Shown piece after piece: positions 25,695 to 33,952 of a DNA stretch of 64,000 nucleotides (position 1 is the first letter of the stretch; each line of letters starts with the position of its first letter). Under the pieces are notes generated by a model that was not told the origin of the DNA, made no database searches, and worked only from the letters and a program-made list of their open reading frames with translations. The translations under genes and the position numbers were made by a program. The DNA is from Dyella japonica DSM 16301 (lineage in GTDB: Bacteria; Pseudomonadota; Gammaproteobacteria; Xanthomonadales; Rhodanobacteraceae), in the NCBI RefSeq assembly GCF_001010355.1, contig NZ_JPLA01000003.1, positions 33,643 to 97,642 on the forward strand. The letters run 5' to 3'.

Positions 25695-27664
25695 GCGCGC
25701 GACTCCTGCAGCGTGGTTGCCGGCACCGTTGCCGTCTCGGCCACGCGCTTGGTGCGGAAGCGACGATCGGCCGCGGCAAAGAAACCGCCCAGCATCATCA
25801 GCAGACCACCGGCCCAGATCCAGCGTACGAACGGCTTGTCGTAAAGACGCAATGCCCACGCGCCTTCGGGCTGCTTCGCATCCATCGGTTCGCCCAGCGC
25901 CACGTAGAGATCGCGGAACAGGCCCGGATTGATTGCCGATTCCGTCTGCACCTGGCCGCGCAGGTAGGTGCGTTTCTGCGGATGCATCACGGCCACGGTG
26001 CTGCCGTTGCGCGTGACAGTGACCGTGCCTTGGTCGCCCTGCCAGTTGGGGCCCTGCGTATGCTGCACGCCGTCGAAGCGGAATTCGTAGCCGCCGATGC
26101 TTTCGGTCTGGCCCGGCGCCACGCGCACGTCACGCTCCACGCTCAGCGCATTGGTGAGCAGTACGCCGGCAAGGAAGACGCCCACGCCGAAATGCGCGAG
26201 CAGCATGCCGGCCATCTCGGCGGGATAGCGCCGACCGGCGGGCATCTCGCGCCAACGCTTGATCACGTAAAGCAGGGTGCCGAAGCCGCACCACACCGCG
26301 GCGGCGGTGCCGGCAATCGCCTTGCTTTCGCCGCTGGTGACGAACGCCGCGACGATGGCGCAGGCGATGGCCGCCAGTCCGGCGCGCAGCATCACTTTTT
26401 TCAGCACCGGCACATCGCTCTTGCCCCAGCGCAGGTACGGGCCGAACGGCAGCAACAGCACGATCGGCAGCATCAGCAGGGTGAACAGGAAACCGAAGTA
26501 GGGCGGGCCTACTGAGATCTTGCCGAGATTCAACGCATCGCCCAGCAAGGGGAACAGCGTGCCGAGCAGCACCATGGCGGCGGCCACGGTAAGCATCAGG
26601 TTGCCGACCAGGATCGCTGTTTCACGCGAGACCACGGCGAATGGCTTGCCGCCCGCCACTTTCGGTGCGCGCATCGCATAGAGCAGCAGCGAACCGCCCA
26701 CCACGATGGCGAGGAAGCAGAGGATGAACAGGCCACGGCGCGGATCGGAGGCAAACGCATGCACCGAGGTGAGCACGCCCGAACGCACCAGGAACGTACC
26801 CAGCAACGAGAGCGAGAACGCGAAGATGGAAAGCAGGATGGTCCAGGCACGCAGACCGCCGCGCTTCTCCGTCACGGCCTGCGCGTGGATCAGCGCAGCA
26901 CCCACCAGCCACGGCATGAAGCTCGCGTTCTCCACCGGATCCCAGAACCACCAGCCGCCCCAGCCCAGCTCGGCATACGCCCACCAGCTGCCCGCGACGA
27001 TGCCGGCGGTGAGGAAGCCCCAGGCCACGTTCGTCCACGGACGCGCCCAGCGCACCCAGGCCTGTTCCAGTTCGCCCCCCAACAGCGCAGCGATGGAGAA
27101 CGCAAACGCCACCGAGAAACCGACGTAGCCCATGTAGAGCACCGGCGGATGGAACGTCATGCCCGGATCCTGCAGCACCGGGTTCAGATCACCGCCATCG
27201 GGCGGCATCGGCAACAGGCGTGCAAACGGGTTGGAGGTGAAGATGATGAAGGCTAGAAAACCAACTGCCACCAGGCCCAGCACGCCGAGCACGCGCGCCA
27301 CGAACACTTCAGGCAGGTTGCGACTCAGTGCAGCGAGCGCGAGCGTCCACAGATTGAGGATGAAGATCCACAGCAGCAGCGAACCTTCGTGCGCGCCCCA
27401 CACGGCGGCGACACGGTAGTACCACGGCAAGGCAAGGTTGGAATTGTCGGCGACGTACTGCACCGAAAAGTCGAACGTGAGGAACGACCACACCAACAGT
27501 CCGAAGGCGAGCGCGACGAATACGGCCTGTCCTGCCGCCGCAGGGCGGGCCACCGACATCAGCGCGCGGCTGCCGCTCCAGGCGCCGATCAGCGGCAGCA
27601 CGCCTTGGGCCAGTGCGAGCAGCAGCGCGAGGATCAGGGCGAGTTGGCCAAGTTCGGGGGTCAT
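25691..27664 (-). CDS. ccmF: Haem lyase CcmF
   Basis: A 657-aa polytopic membrane protein that attaches haem to apocytochrome c. The tryptophan-rich WWD domain is seen as [20 protein letters not shown], with haem-ligand histidines nearby ([13 protein letters not shown] and [10 protein letters not shown]). About 14-15 hydrophobic segments span the protein, and a periplasmic domain lies before the last helix. It overlaps ccmE and dsbE by 4 bp on each side. Length is normal for the family. Confidence 0.97.
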   Translation of the reverse strand: MTPELGQLALILALLLALAQGVLPLIGAWSGSRALMSVARPAAAGQAVFVALAFGLLVWSFLTFDFSVQYVADNSNLALPWYYRVAAVWGAHEGSLLLWIFILNLWTLALAALSRNLPEVFVARVLGVLGLVAVGFLAFIIFTSNPFARLLPMPPDGGDLNPVLQDPGMTFHPPVLYMGYVGFSVAFAFSIAALLGGELEQAWVRWARPWTNVAWGFLTAGIVAGSWWAYAELGWGGWWFWDPVENASFMPWLVGAALIHAQAVTEKRGGLRAWTILLSIFAFSLSLLGTFLVRSGVLTSVHAFASDPRRGLFILCFLAIVVGGSLLLYAMRAPKVAGGKPFAVVSRETAILVGNLMLTVAAAMVLLGTLFPLLGDALNLGKISVGPPYFGFLFTLLMLPIVLLLPFGPYLRWGKSDVPVLKKVMLRAGLAAIACAIVAAFVTSGESKAIAGTAAAVWCGFGTLLYVIKRWREMPAGRRYPAEMAGMLLAHFGVGVFLAGVLLTNALSVERDVRVAPGQTESIGGYEFRFDGVQHTQGPNWQGDQGTVTVTRNGSTVAVMHPQKRTYLRGQVQTESAINPGLFRDLYVALGEPMDAKQPEGAWALRLYDKPFVRWIWAGGLLMMLGGFFAAADRRFRTKRVAETATVPATTLQESRA

Positions 27665-28134
27665 TGCGGTTTGTCCTGTCCGGCTTCCTCGTTCACTTTC
27701 TTGCCTTCGTGGGCCTTGGCCATGGCGTCCTTCAGCTCTTTGGGCATATAGGTTTCGTCATGCTTGGCCAGCACTTCGGTGGCGATGAAGCGGGCGTTGT
27801 CCATGTGGCCGGTGGCGATCACGGACTGATTGTCGCGAAACAGGTCGGGCAGGATGCCGGTGTATTCGACGGGCATCGAGCCGCTCGCATCGACCACGGT
27901 GAAGGTGACCTTCAGCGATTCCTTGCTGCGCTGGATCGAGCCGGACTTGACCATGCCGCCCAGGCGGAAGGTCTTGTAGCTGGTGGCTTGTCCCGTCTGC
28001 ACCTGGCTGGGCGTGAACAGGTAATTCATGTTCTGCTGCAGGGCGAACACGATCAGCGCCACCGCTACCAGGGCGGCGGCTATCACGAGTAGGACGATGG
28101 TAAGCCTGCGCTTGCGTGTGGGGTTCATGCTCAT
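27661..28134 (-). CDS. ccmE: Haem chaperone CcmE
   Basis: A 157-aa periplasmic haem chaperone anchored by one N-terminal helix ([20 protein letters not shown]). The OB-fold body includes [14 protein letters not shown] and [17 protein letters not shown]. The covalent haem-binding histidine is in [10 protein letters not shown], matching the HxxxY motif. A second in-frame ATG at 28128 is also possible as start. It is followed by ccmF with a 4-bp overlap. Confidence 0.97.
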   Translation of the reverse strand: MSMNPTRKRRLTIVLLVIAAALVAVALIVFALQQNMNYLFTPSQVQTGQATSYKTFRLGGMVKSGSIQRSKESLKVTFTVVDASGSMPVEYTGILPDLFRDNQSVIATGHMDNARFIATEVLAKHDETYMPKELKDAMAKAHEGKKVNEEAGQDKPQ

Positions 28135-28149
28135 TCGCGTAGGTGCGTC

Positions 28150-28335
28150 TTAGGGCGCGGTAGGGTTGCGTTGCTGACGTGCCGCCTGGCGCGCCATGCG
28201 ACCGCGCAGCTCGCGCAGGTTGCGGCGGCGGCGCAGCCACGGATTGATGTAGTCGGCAATAAGTACGATGAAGAACACCGCATAGGCAGGCCACACATAC
28301 ATGGCGTAACCGCCCATGGCGAAGAAGGTGCTCAT
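28150..28335 (-). CDS. ccmD: Haem exporter accessory protein CcmD
   Basis: A 61-aa protein with one membrane helix (YVWPAYAVFFIVLIADYINP) and a basic cytoplasmic tail (RRRRNLRELRGRMARQ). This is the standard CcmD plan; it helps release holo-CcmE from the CcmABC complex. ATG 28335 overlaps the ccmC stop by 4 bp, and 15 bases separate it from ccmE. Confidence 0.94.
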   Translation of the reverse strand: MSTFFAMGGYAMYVWPAYAVFFIVLIADYINPWLRRRRNLRELRGRMARQAARQQRNPTAP

Positions 28336-29090
28336 GCCTGTCCCTCGCGTTGGGCGATCTGCTTCACCCAGTCCTTGCCGCTTTCCATCGACAGCAGATC
28401 GGTGCGCACGCGACCAAACAGGCTGGCGATGTAATAGAACTTGGTGGCGGCCATCATGGTGAGCAGCGGCCACAGCATGGCGGTGCTAATCTTTGACGGA
28501 CCGAGGATGCGAATCGTGGAACCCTGGTGCAATGTGTTCCACCAGTTCACCGAGAAATGCACGATCGGCACATTGATGATGCCGATGATGGCGAGGAAGG
28601 CCGCGGCGCGTGCACCCTGGCGGCGATCTTCGAAGGAGTGATACAGACCGATCACGCCCAGATAAAGAAACAGCAGCACCAGTTCAGAGGTGAGGCGTGC
28701 ATCCCACGTCCACCAGGTGCCCCACATCGGCTTGCCCCACAGCGAACCGGTCACCAGCGTGATGAAGGTGAAGGCCGCGCCGATCGGCGCCGATTCCATC
28801 GCCACCACTTCGGCCAGCTTGATGCGCCAGACCAGCGAAATAAACGAAGCCACCGCCATCAGCCCGTAAACGAACAGGCTCATCCATGCGCAGGGCACGT
28901 GGATGAAGATGATGCGGTAGGCGTCACCTTGCTGATAGTCGGCGGGCGCGAGCACCAAGCCGCCATACATCGCGATGGCGCCCAACAACACGGCGATGCC
29001 CAGGGCCCAGGGTCGCAGCGTGCCGGCAAACCGATAGAAGTTCGGTGGCGAGCTGAGCTTGTGCACCCACAAGGGTATCCAGTTGGCCAT
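28332..29090 (-). CDS. ccmC: Haem transporter CcmC
   Basis: A 252-aa membrane protein with six hydrophobic segments. The WWD-type haem-handling motif is WGTWWTWDARLTSELVLLFL, and conserved histidines flank it (IIFIHVPCAWMS and PIVHFSVNWWNTLHQG). CcmC loads haem onto CcmE. It begins 4 bases after ccmB and overlaps ccmD by 4 bp. Confidence 0.97.
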   Translation of the reverse strand: MANWIPLWVHKLSSPPNFYRFAGTLRPWALGIAVLLGAIAMYGGLVLAPADYQQGDAYRIIFIHVPCAWMSLFVYGLMAVASFISLVWRIKLAEVVAMESAPIGAAFTFITLVTGSLWGKPMWGTWWTWDARLTSELVLLFLYLGVIGLYHSFEDRRQGARAAAFLAIIGIINVPIVHFSVNWWNTLHQGSTIRILGPSKISTAMLWPLLTMMAATKFYYIASLFGRVRTDLLSMESGKDWVKQIAQREGQA

Positions 29091-29094
29091 TGTC

Positions 29095-29781
29095 TTAAGC
29101 GTCCAGAGCTATGCGGAGGGCGGTGGCGCAAGCCAGCGGGGCCAGCACCATGGCCATGACCAGCGCGGCGCCCAGCCAGGCGATGGGCGCGAGCCACGGC
29201 AGCCCTTGTTGAGCCGCGGCGACAGCGCCGGCGGCAAAAATCACCACGGGTACGCACAGCGGCAGCAGCATCAGCGCCAGCAGCATACCAGAGCGCCTGG
29301 AGCCGGCCGTGAGCGCCACCAGCACCGCACCGAGCAGGCTCAGCAGCGGCGTGGAGAGCAGCAGCGCGTAGACCAGCACCGGCATCACCGCGGTCGGCAA
29401 ATGCAGCATGCCCGCCAGCAGCGGCGCGATGACGATGAGCGGCAAAGCCGTGGTGATCCAGTGCGCAAGAATTTTCATCGCTAGCATGAGTGCCAGCGGC
29501 TGGGGTGAAAGGATGAGTTGTTCGAGCGATCCGTCTTCGATATCGCTGCGGAACATGGCATCGAGCGCCAGCAGCATGGCCAGCAGCATGGTCACCAGCA
29601 CCGCGCCGCCGGCAATACGCTGCAGCAGCGCTTCCTCCGGCCCCAGCGCAAACGGAAACAGCGTGATGACGATCAGCGCATACAGCACCGGCATGACGAT
29701 GTCGCCACGACGACGCCAGGCCAGGGTGAGGTCGCGGCGCAGGACGGCGACGCAGGCGGGACCGAGCGGCGCGTGATTCAT
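29095..29781 (-). CDS. ccmB: Haem exporter permease CcmB
   Basis: A 228-aa permease with about six hydrophobic segments. The conserved stretches FPFALGPEEALLQRIAGG and FRSDIEDGSLEQLILSPQPL identify CcmB. Start ATG 29781 overlaps the ccmA stop by 4 bp; a longer upstream frame only covers ccmA in another register. With CcmA it forms the ATPase-coupled complex for haem transfer to CcmE. Confidence 0.96.
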   Translation of the reverse strand: MNHAPLGPACVAVLRRDLTLAWRRRGDIVMPVLYALIVITLFPFALGPEEALLQRIAGGAVLVTMLLAMLLALDAMFRSDIEDGSLEQLILSPQPLALMLAMKILAHWITTALPLIVIAPLLAGMLHLPTAVMPVLVYALLLSTPLLSLLGAVLVALTAGSRRSGMLLALMLLPLCVPVVIFAAGAVAAAQQGLPWLAPIAWLGAALVMAMVLAPLACATALRIALDA

Positions 29782-30416
29782 GCGTGCATGCGCACCCGTT
29801 TTGGCTCGCCGTTGAGAAAGCTCACCGCACCATGGCTGGTGACCAGCGCGGCGCCGCCATCGGCAGCATGTTGGGTGAGCAGGCGATTGACCAGTTCGAT
29901 GCCGGTGCGATCGAGGTTGGCGTACGGTTCGTCCAGCAGCCACAGCGTGGCTGGCAGCAACAGCAGGCGTGCGAGCGCCGCGCGTTTCTTCTGACCGGCG
30001 GAAAGCCGGCGCACGGGTTCGTCTTCGTAGCCGGCCAGGCCGATATCGGCGAGCACGCCATCGACGCTGCGTCCATCGCGAGTGCCGTACAGACCTGCCG
30101 CTACGGCGAGGTTCTCCCGCGCGCTGAGATCGGATTTCAGTCCCAGGTGGTGACCAAGAAATTGCGTGTCGCCCAGATGTTCGTCGCGACGCCAAGGCTG
30201 GCCGCGCCAGTCCAGCGACCCTTCGTCGATATGCAGCAAGCCGGCGAGGATGCGCAGCAAGGTGGTCTTGCCGCTGCCGTTGTCGCCTTCCACCAAGGCC
30301 ACTTCACCCTCGCGCAGGCAGAAGTCCAGCGGGCCGAACACGGGTTCGTCCTGGCGGTAAAACGAGAGCGCCCGGGCCTCGAGCAGAGGCGGGGCGATGG
30401 CGGGGGAAGCGGTCAT
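29778..30416 (-). CDS. ccmA: Cytochrome c biogenesis ATP-binding protein CcmA
   Basis: A 212-aa ABC ATPase. Walker A is GDNGSGKTTLLRILAGL, the signature is RLSAGQKKRAALARLLL and Walker B is LWLLDEPYANLD. It is first in the minus-strand ccmABCDEFGHI operon. The 110-base gap upstream, before the DUF3293 gene, should hold the operon promoter or continue the transcript. Confidence 0.96.
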   Translation of the reverse strand: MTASPAIAPPLLEARALSFYRQDEPVFGPLDFCLREGEVALVEGDNGSGKTTLLRILAGLLHIDEGSLDWRGQPWRRDEHLGDTQFLGHHLGLKSDLSARENLAVAAGLYGTRDGRSVDGVLADIGLAGYEDEPVRRLSAGQKKRAALARLLLLPATLWLLDEPYANLDRTGIELVNRLLTQHAADGGAALVTSHGAVSFLNGEPKRVRMHA

Positions 30417-30526
30417 TCCTCGATTGTCCGCAATGCCCGGCAGGCTTGTCCATGCGGCGAGGTGCCGCCAGACCCATCAGCTGGCTGGTGCATGGCAGAG
30501 CGCATTTCAGGCGTGGCGGACATGGC

Positions 30527-30946
30527 CTAGCCCGGCGGTGTGAGACGAAGCCGCGCTGGCGCCGCGCCCTCGCCGTGGACGTAGCCAGATTGGCCAAATC
30601 GATGGGCCAGCGCGTCGAGCTGTGGCATACCCGGTCCGACCACCCAAAGGCTGGCCTCCTTCCATGGGCCCTCGCGGCTTGCGCCCAGTCCGGCGCGAAC
30701 GACCACCGTTTCGGGCAGGGCGCGTAATGCGGCCAGCAGGGCGCGCTGGGCGATCCGGTTGTGCGGGCGTGGCGCCAGTTTGGAAGACGGATGCCACGCC
30801 GTAATGAAACCCCACGGCAAGCCCTGCGCTAGATCGCGCAGTTCCTCCGGCAGGGGTTGATCAATCTGGATGGCGACCCAGCCGCCACGCGTCAGGCGCA
30901 CCCGATAATCGGTGGCCCGGTACGCGGCAAGCAGTGCCTCATCCAT
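30527..30946 (-). CDS. DUF3293 domain protein
   Basis: A 139-aa protein (MDEALLAAYRATDYRVRLTR). GFITAWHPSSKLAPRPHNRIAQ is split over the usual DUF3293 core, in which an N-terminal ITAxNP-like motif is followed by a helix. SLWVVGPGMPQLDALAHRFG is the second conserved block. The start ATG 30946 overlaps the end of kmo by 8 bp, so it is probably translated with it. The function of DUF3293 is unknown. Confidence 0.85.
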   Translation of the reverse strand: MDEALLAAYRATDYRVRLTRGGWVAIQIDQPLPEELRDLAQGLPWGFITAWHPSSKLAPRPHNRIAQRALLAALRALPETVVVRAGLGASREGPWKEASLWVVGPGMPQLDALAHRFGQSGYVHGEGAAPARLRLTPPG

Positions 30947-32339
30947 GCCGCAGATCGGGCAGGGCGGGCAGTGTGGCGCGCAGCGCGGCGACGGCGGCGT
31001 TCAGATCGACCGACGCCGCATCGGCCGAACCACGCAGCAGCTGGTCGAGCAGCACGTCCTGCGCGCGCCCGCGCTCGTAGGCATACGCATACGGTAGATG
31101 CGTGAAGGTGACCATGCGATAGCGCGCCATGAAATGTTCCGGCGCCCGCTCCGCCAGCAGGGCGCCCAGCGCCCGCTTGGCGAGATAGTGCGGATCGGCC
31201 ACCGAGTCGCGCATTTCCACGTAGTTTTCCAGCGCCATCGCCGCAATGGCGTCGCTGTTGGGCTGGCGGATGCGCTGGAATTCGGCAAACACCTCGCCGG
31301 TGTCATCCGGCGATTCGGCCAGCAAGGAGGCGAGCACCACGGTATCTTCGAAACCGCAATTCATGCCCTGGCCGTGGAACGGCACGATGGCATGCGCGGC
31401 ATCGCCGATCAGCAGCGCGCGCCCGTCCAGATGCCAGCGCTGCAAGTACAGCGTGGACAGCGTGCCAACCGGGTGGCCATCGTAATCGTTGGCAAAATCC
31501 GGAATCAGCGGCAGCAGATCGGGGAAGTCCTGCTCGAAGAACGCACGCGCATGACTGGCGTCGCCCAGCGTGGCGAAGCTCGGATGCGGACCTTGCGCCG
31601 GCAGGAACAGGGTCACGGTGAAGCTGCCCTCGGTATTGGGCAGCGCGATGCACATATAGCCGCCGCGTGGCCAGATATGCAGCGCGTGCGGCTCCAGCGC
31701 GAACTGGTCGTGGCCGCCGCTGCGGTTGATCAGCTCGGCGCTGAGTCCGCCGGCAGAGGGGATTTCCAGCTCCTTGTACGCGTGGCCCAGCGACTCCACC
31801 CGCTCGCCCAGCGGCGAGTACGCATTCATCGCCGTACGCAGCGAGGAGCCCGCACCGTCGGCACCGATCACGATCGGGGCGTCGAGCTCGCGCGTCACGC
31901 CTTGTTCGTCGACCAGTTGCAGGCACTGCCGATCGAAATCGGCATCGGCCAGCGATTGCCCGAAATGAAACTTCACGCCGGCAGCTTCGGCAGCATCGAG
32001 CAGCAGCATATTGAGTGCGCCGCGCGAGACGGACCAAATCACCTCGCTATCGTCGACGCCGTAGCGTTGCAGGCCGGAGCGGCCGTCGGTGGTGTGCACC
32101 ATGCGTCCGCGCATCATCACCGCGCGCTGCAGCACGTCGTCGGCGAGGCCGGCCTTGCGCAGCGCCTGCAGACCGCGCTCGGCCAGCGCGAGATTGATCG
32201 AGCGGCCACCGGTAAAGCCGGCAATGCGCGGGTCAGGGCGTTTTTCGAAGACGTCGACGGCGAAACCACGTCCCGCCAATTGCTGCGCCAGCAAGGCGCC
32301 GACCAGGCCGCCGCCGATGAGAGTGAGATGCTTCGCCAT
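30939..32339 (-). CDS. kmo: Kynurenine 3-monooxygenase
   Basis: A 466-aa FAD-dependent aromatic hydroxylase that converts kynurenine to 3-hydroxykynurenine. The dinucleotide-binding motif is IGGGLVGALLAQQLAGRG. GRSINLALAERGLQALRKAG is the KMO substrate-side signature. The GD motif is LLIGDAAHAIVPFHGQGMNC. Two weakly hydrophobic stretches near the C-terminus may associate with the membrane. No other kynurenine-pathway gene is in the window. The enzyme may serve NAD synthesis or tryptophan breakdown. Confidence 0.96.
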   Translation of the reverse strand: MAKHLTLIGGGLVGALLAQQLAGRGFAVDVFEKRPDPRIAGFTGGRSINLALAERGLQALRKAGLADDVLQRAVMMRGRMVHTTDGRSGLQRYGVDDSEVIWSVSRGALNMLLLDAAEAAGVKFHFGQSLADADFDRQCLQLVDEQGVTRELDAPIVIGADGAGSSLRTAMNAYSPLGERVESLGHAYKELEIPSAGGLSAELINRSGGHDQFALEPHALHIWPRGGYMCIALPNTEGSFTVTLFLPAQGPHPSFATLGDASHARAFFEQDFPDLLPLIPDFANDYDGHPVGTLSTLYLQRWHLDGRALLIGDAAHAIVPFHGQGMNCGFEDTVVLASLLAESPDDTGEVFAEFQRIRQPNSDAIAAMALENYVEMRDSVADPHYLAKRALGALLAERAPEHFMARYRMVTFTHLPYAYAYERGRAQDVLLDQLLRGSADAASVDLNAAVAALRATLPALPDLRHG

Positions 32340-32457
32340 GGAGCTCCGCTATGAGGTCGCAACGCTTAAAGCGCTGAGAGTAGCGTGTCGCGGGCGGGTG
32401 AGCGATGCGCAGTGCGGCAAGGCGGTGGGTGGCCTGCGCGACAATGGCTAGCGCCGC

Positions 32458-33219
32458 TCAAAAACTCATGAAATACCCGCCGTTGACCGGCAGGTTCGCA
32501 CCCGTGATGTAACCGGCGTCATCCGCGGTCAGAAAGGCCACGGCACGGGCAATATCCCCCGGCGAACCAAGCCGGCCCACCGGAATATCCGAGATAATCT
32601 GCTCGCGAATATCCTGCGGCACCGCCGCCACCAGCGCCGTATCGCAGTAGCCCGGCGATACGGTGTTCACGGTCACGCCCTTGCGCGCCGTCTCGCGCGC
32701 CAGCGCCATGCCGAAGCCGTGCACGCCGGCCTTGGCGGCGGAATAGTTGGTCTGGCCGAACTGTCCGGTCTGCCCGTTGACCGAGCTCAGGTTCACGATG
32801 CGGCCAAAACCGCGCGTGGTCATGCCTTCGACCACGTTGCGGCACATATTGAAGACGCCATCCAGGTTCACCCGCATCAGCTCGTGCCATTGCTGCGGTG
32901 TCATCTTGCGCAGGCTGGTGTCGCGGGTGATGCCGGCGGCGTTGACCAGGATGTCCACGTTGCCGTGCTGCCGTTCCACCCGTCCGATCAGCTCGGCGCA
33001 GCCATCGAAGTGGCTGACGTCGGCAGGCTCGAACTTCACCGCGCCATTGAGATCGGCCAGCTCGTGCTGGAACGCGTGGAGCCGTTCGTCGCGGCCGGCC
33101 AGGTCAACGGCAATCACCTGCCGCCCGGCCTGCGCCAGCTGCCGGCAGATTTCCGTACCAAGGCCGCCGATGCCGCCAGTGACGATGGCAACGCGTGCGT
33201 TGCGGGTGTGGGAATTCAT
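32458..33219 (-). CDS. phaB: Acetoacetyl-CoA reductase-type short-chain dehydrogenase (PhaB-like)
   Basis: A 253-aa SDR. The cofactor motif is VTGGIGGLGTEICRQLA, and the catalytic Ser-Tyr-Lys are in LSSVNGQTGQFGQTNYSAAK. NAAGITRDTSLRKMTPQQW and the ending LPVNGGYFMSF are typical of NADPH acetoacetyl-CoA reductases for polyhydroxybutyrate. Its position just downstream of phaR on the same strand supports this. A FabG-like role cannot be excluded. No phaC synthase or phaA thiolase is within the window. Confidence 0.87.
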   Translation of the reverse strand: MNSHTRNARVAIVTGGIGGLGTEICRQLAQAGRQVIAVDLAGRDERLHAFQHELADLNGAVKFEPADVSHFDGCAELIGRVERQHGNVDILVNAAGITRDTSLRKMTPQQWHELMRVNLDGVFNMCRNVVEGMTTRGFGRIVNLSSVNGQTGQFGQTNYSAAKAGVHGFGMALARETARKGVTVNTVSPGYCDTALVAAVPQDIREQIISDIPVGRLGSPGDIARAVAFLTADDAGYITGANLPVNGGYFMSF

Positions 33220-33319
33220 GTGAAGGACTCGTGCACATGCCGCAGGGCAGCACGTGTTGTGCTGCAGCGGTGAGTGAGACGGCAGGGGAGACCGGCGCCT
33301 GCGCGCCGGTCGCGGCGTA

Positions 33320-33805
33320 TCAGCCGGGCTTCTTGGTGCCGCTGCGCGGCGGCTGGCCCTGGGTGGCGGCGTCGATCAGGCCGCGCTGCATGTTGCGCCA
33401 GGCATCCATGTTGCGCTCGGTCAGGTCATTGAGCATGGACCATGGCGTCTGGCCCAGCAGGCTGTTCAGCTGGGTGCGGAACTGCTGCTGCTGGTCGAGG
33501 AAGACCTGCAGGCTGCGCTCCAGGTAAGGCCCCATGAAACCCTGCAGCGAGTCGCCGTAGAAGCGGATGATCTGGCTGAGCAGCTGGGGAGAGAGCATCG
33601 GCTGCCCCTTTTCCTCGTGCTCGGAGATGATCTGCAACAGCACCGAGCGGGTGAGATCCTCACCGCTCTTGGCGTCACGGACTTCGAAGGTTTCGTTGTC
33701 GAGCACCAGCTGACGGACTTCCTCCAGCGTGATGTAGCTGGAGATTTCCGTGTCGTAGAGTCGACGGTTCGGATACTTCTTAATGGTGCGCATCGTTTGT
33801 GCCAT
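33320..33805 (-). CDS. phaR: Polyhydroxyalkanoate synthesis repressor PhaR
   Basis: A 161-aa DNA-binding regulator. MRTIKKYPNRRLYDTEISSY is the near-invariant N-terminal PHB/PHA accumulation regulator DNA-binding domain. Its second part (LLSQIIRFYGDSLQGFMGPY) and a Gln-rich region (FLDQQQQFRTQLNSLLGQ) follow. PhaR represses phasin and its own gene and is released by PHA granules. Start choice lies between ATG 33805 (MAQTMRTIKK) and ATG 33793. A perfect palindrome at 33858-33886, just upstream, is a good candidate operator. Confidence 0.94.
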   Translation of the reverse strand: MAQTMRTIKKYPNRRLYDTEISSYITLEEVRQLVLDNETFEVRDAKSGEDLTRSVLLQIISEHEEKGQPMLSPQLLSQIIRFYGDSLQGFMGPYLERSLQVFLDQQQQFRTQLNSLLGQTPWSMLNDLTERNMDAWRNMQRGLIDAATQGQPPRSGTKKPG

Positions 33806-33857
33806 GCACACAAACTAGCAGAAGGTATTGCGGCGCACCAGTCGCCCAAGTGGTATT

Positions 33858-33886
33858 AATTGCTGCACTGGCCAGTTGCAGCAATT
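33858..33886. promoter_or_regulatory. Perfect inverted repeat upstream of phaR, candidate PhaR operator
   Basis: AATTGCTGCA and TGCAGCAATT flank a 9-base centre, CTGGCCAGT, that is itself nearly palindromic. It lies 53 bases upstream of the phaR start codon. PhaR proteins bind TGC-rich sites of the CTGC-N-GCAG type and control their own gene, so autoregulation is a reasonable inference. Confidence 0.6.
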
Positions 33887-33952
33887 GCTGTTAGATCAAA
33901 TACCTGCCGGTTGTTGCAGGTTTGTGCCGGATTAGGAACGTTCCGGCATCGC

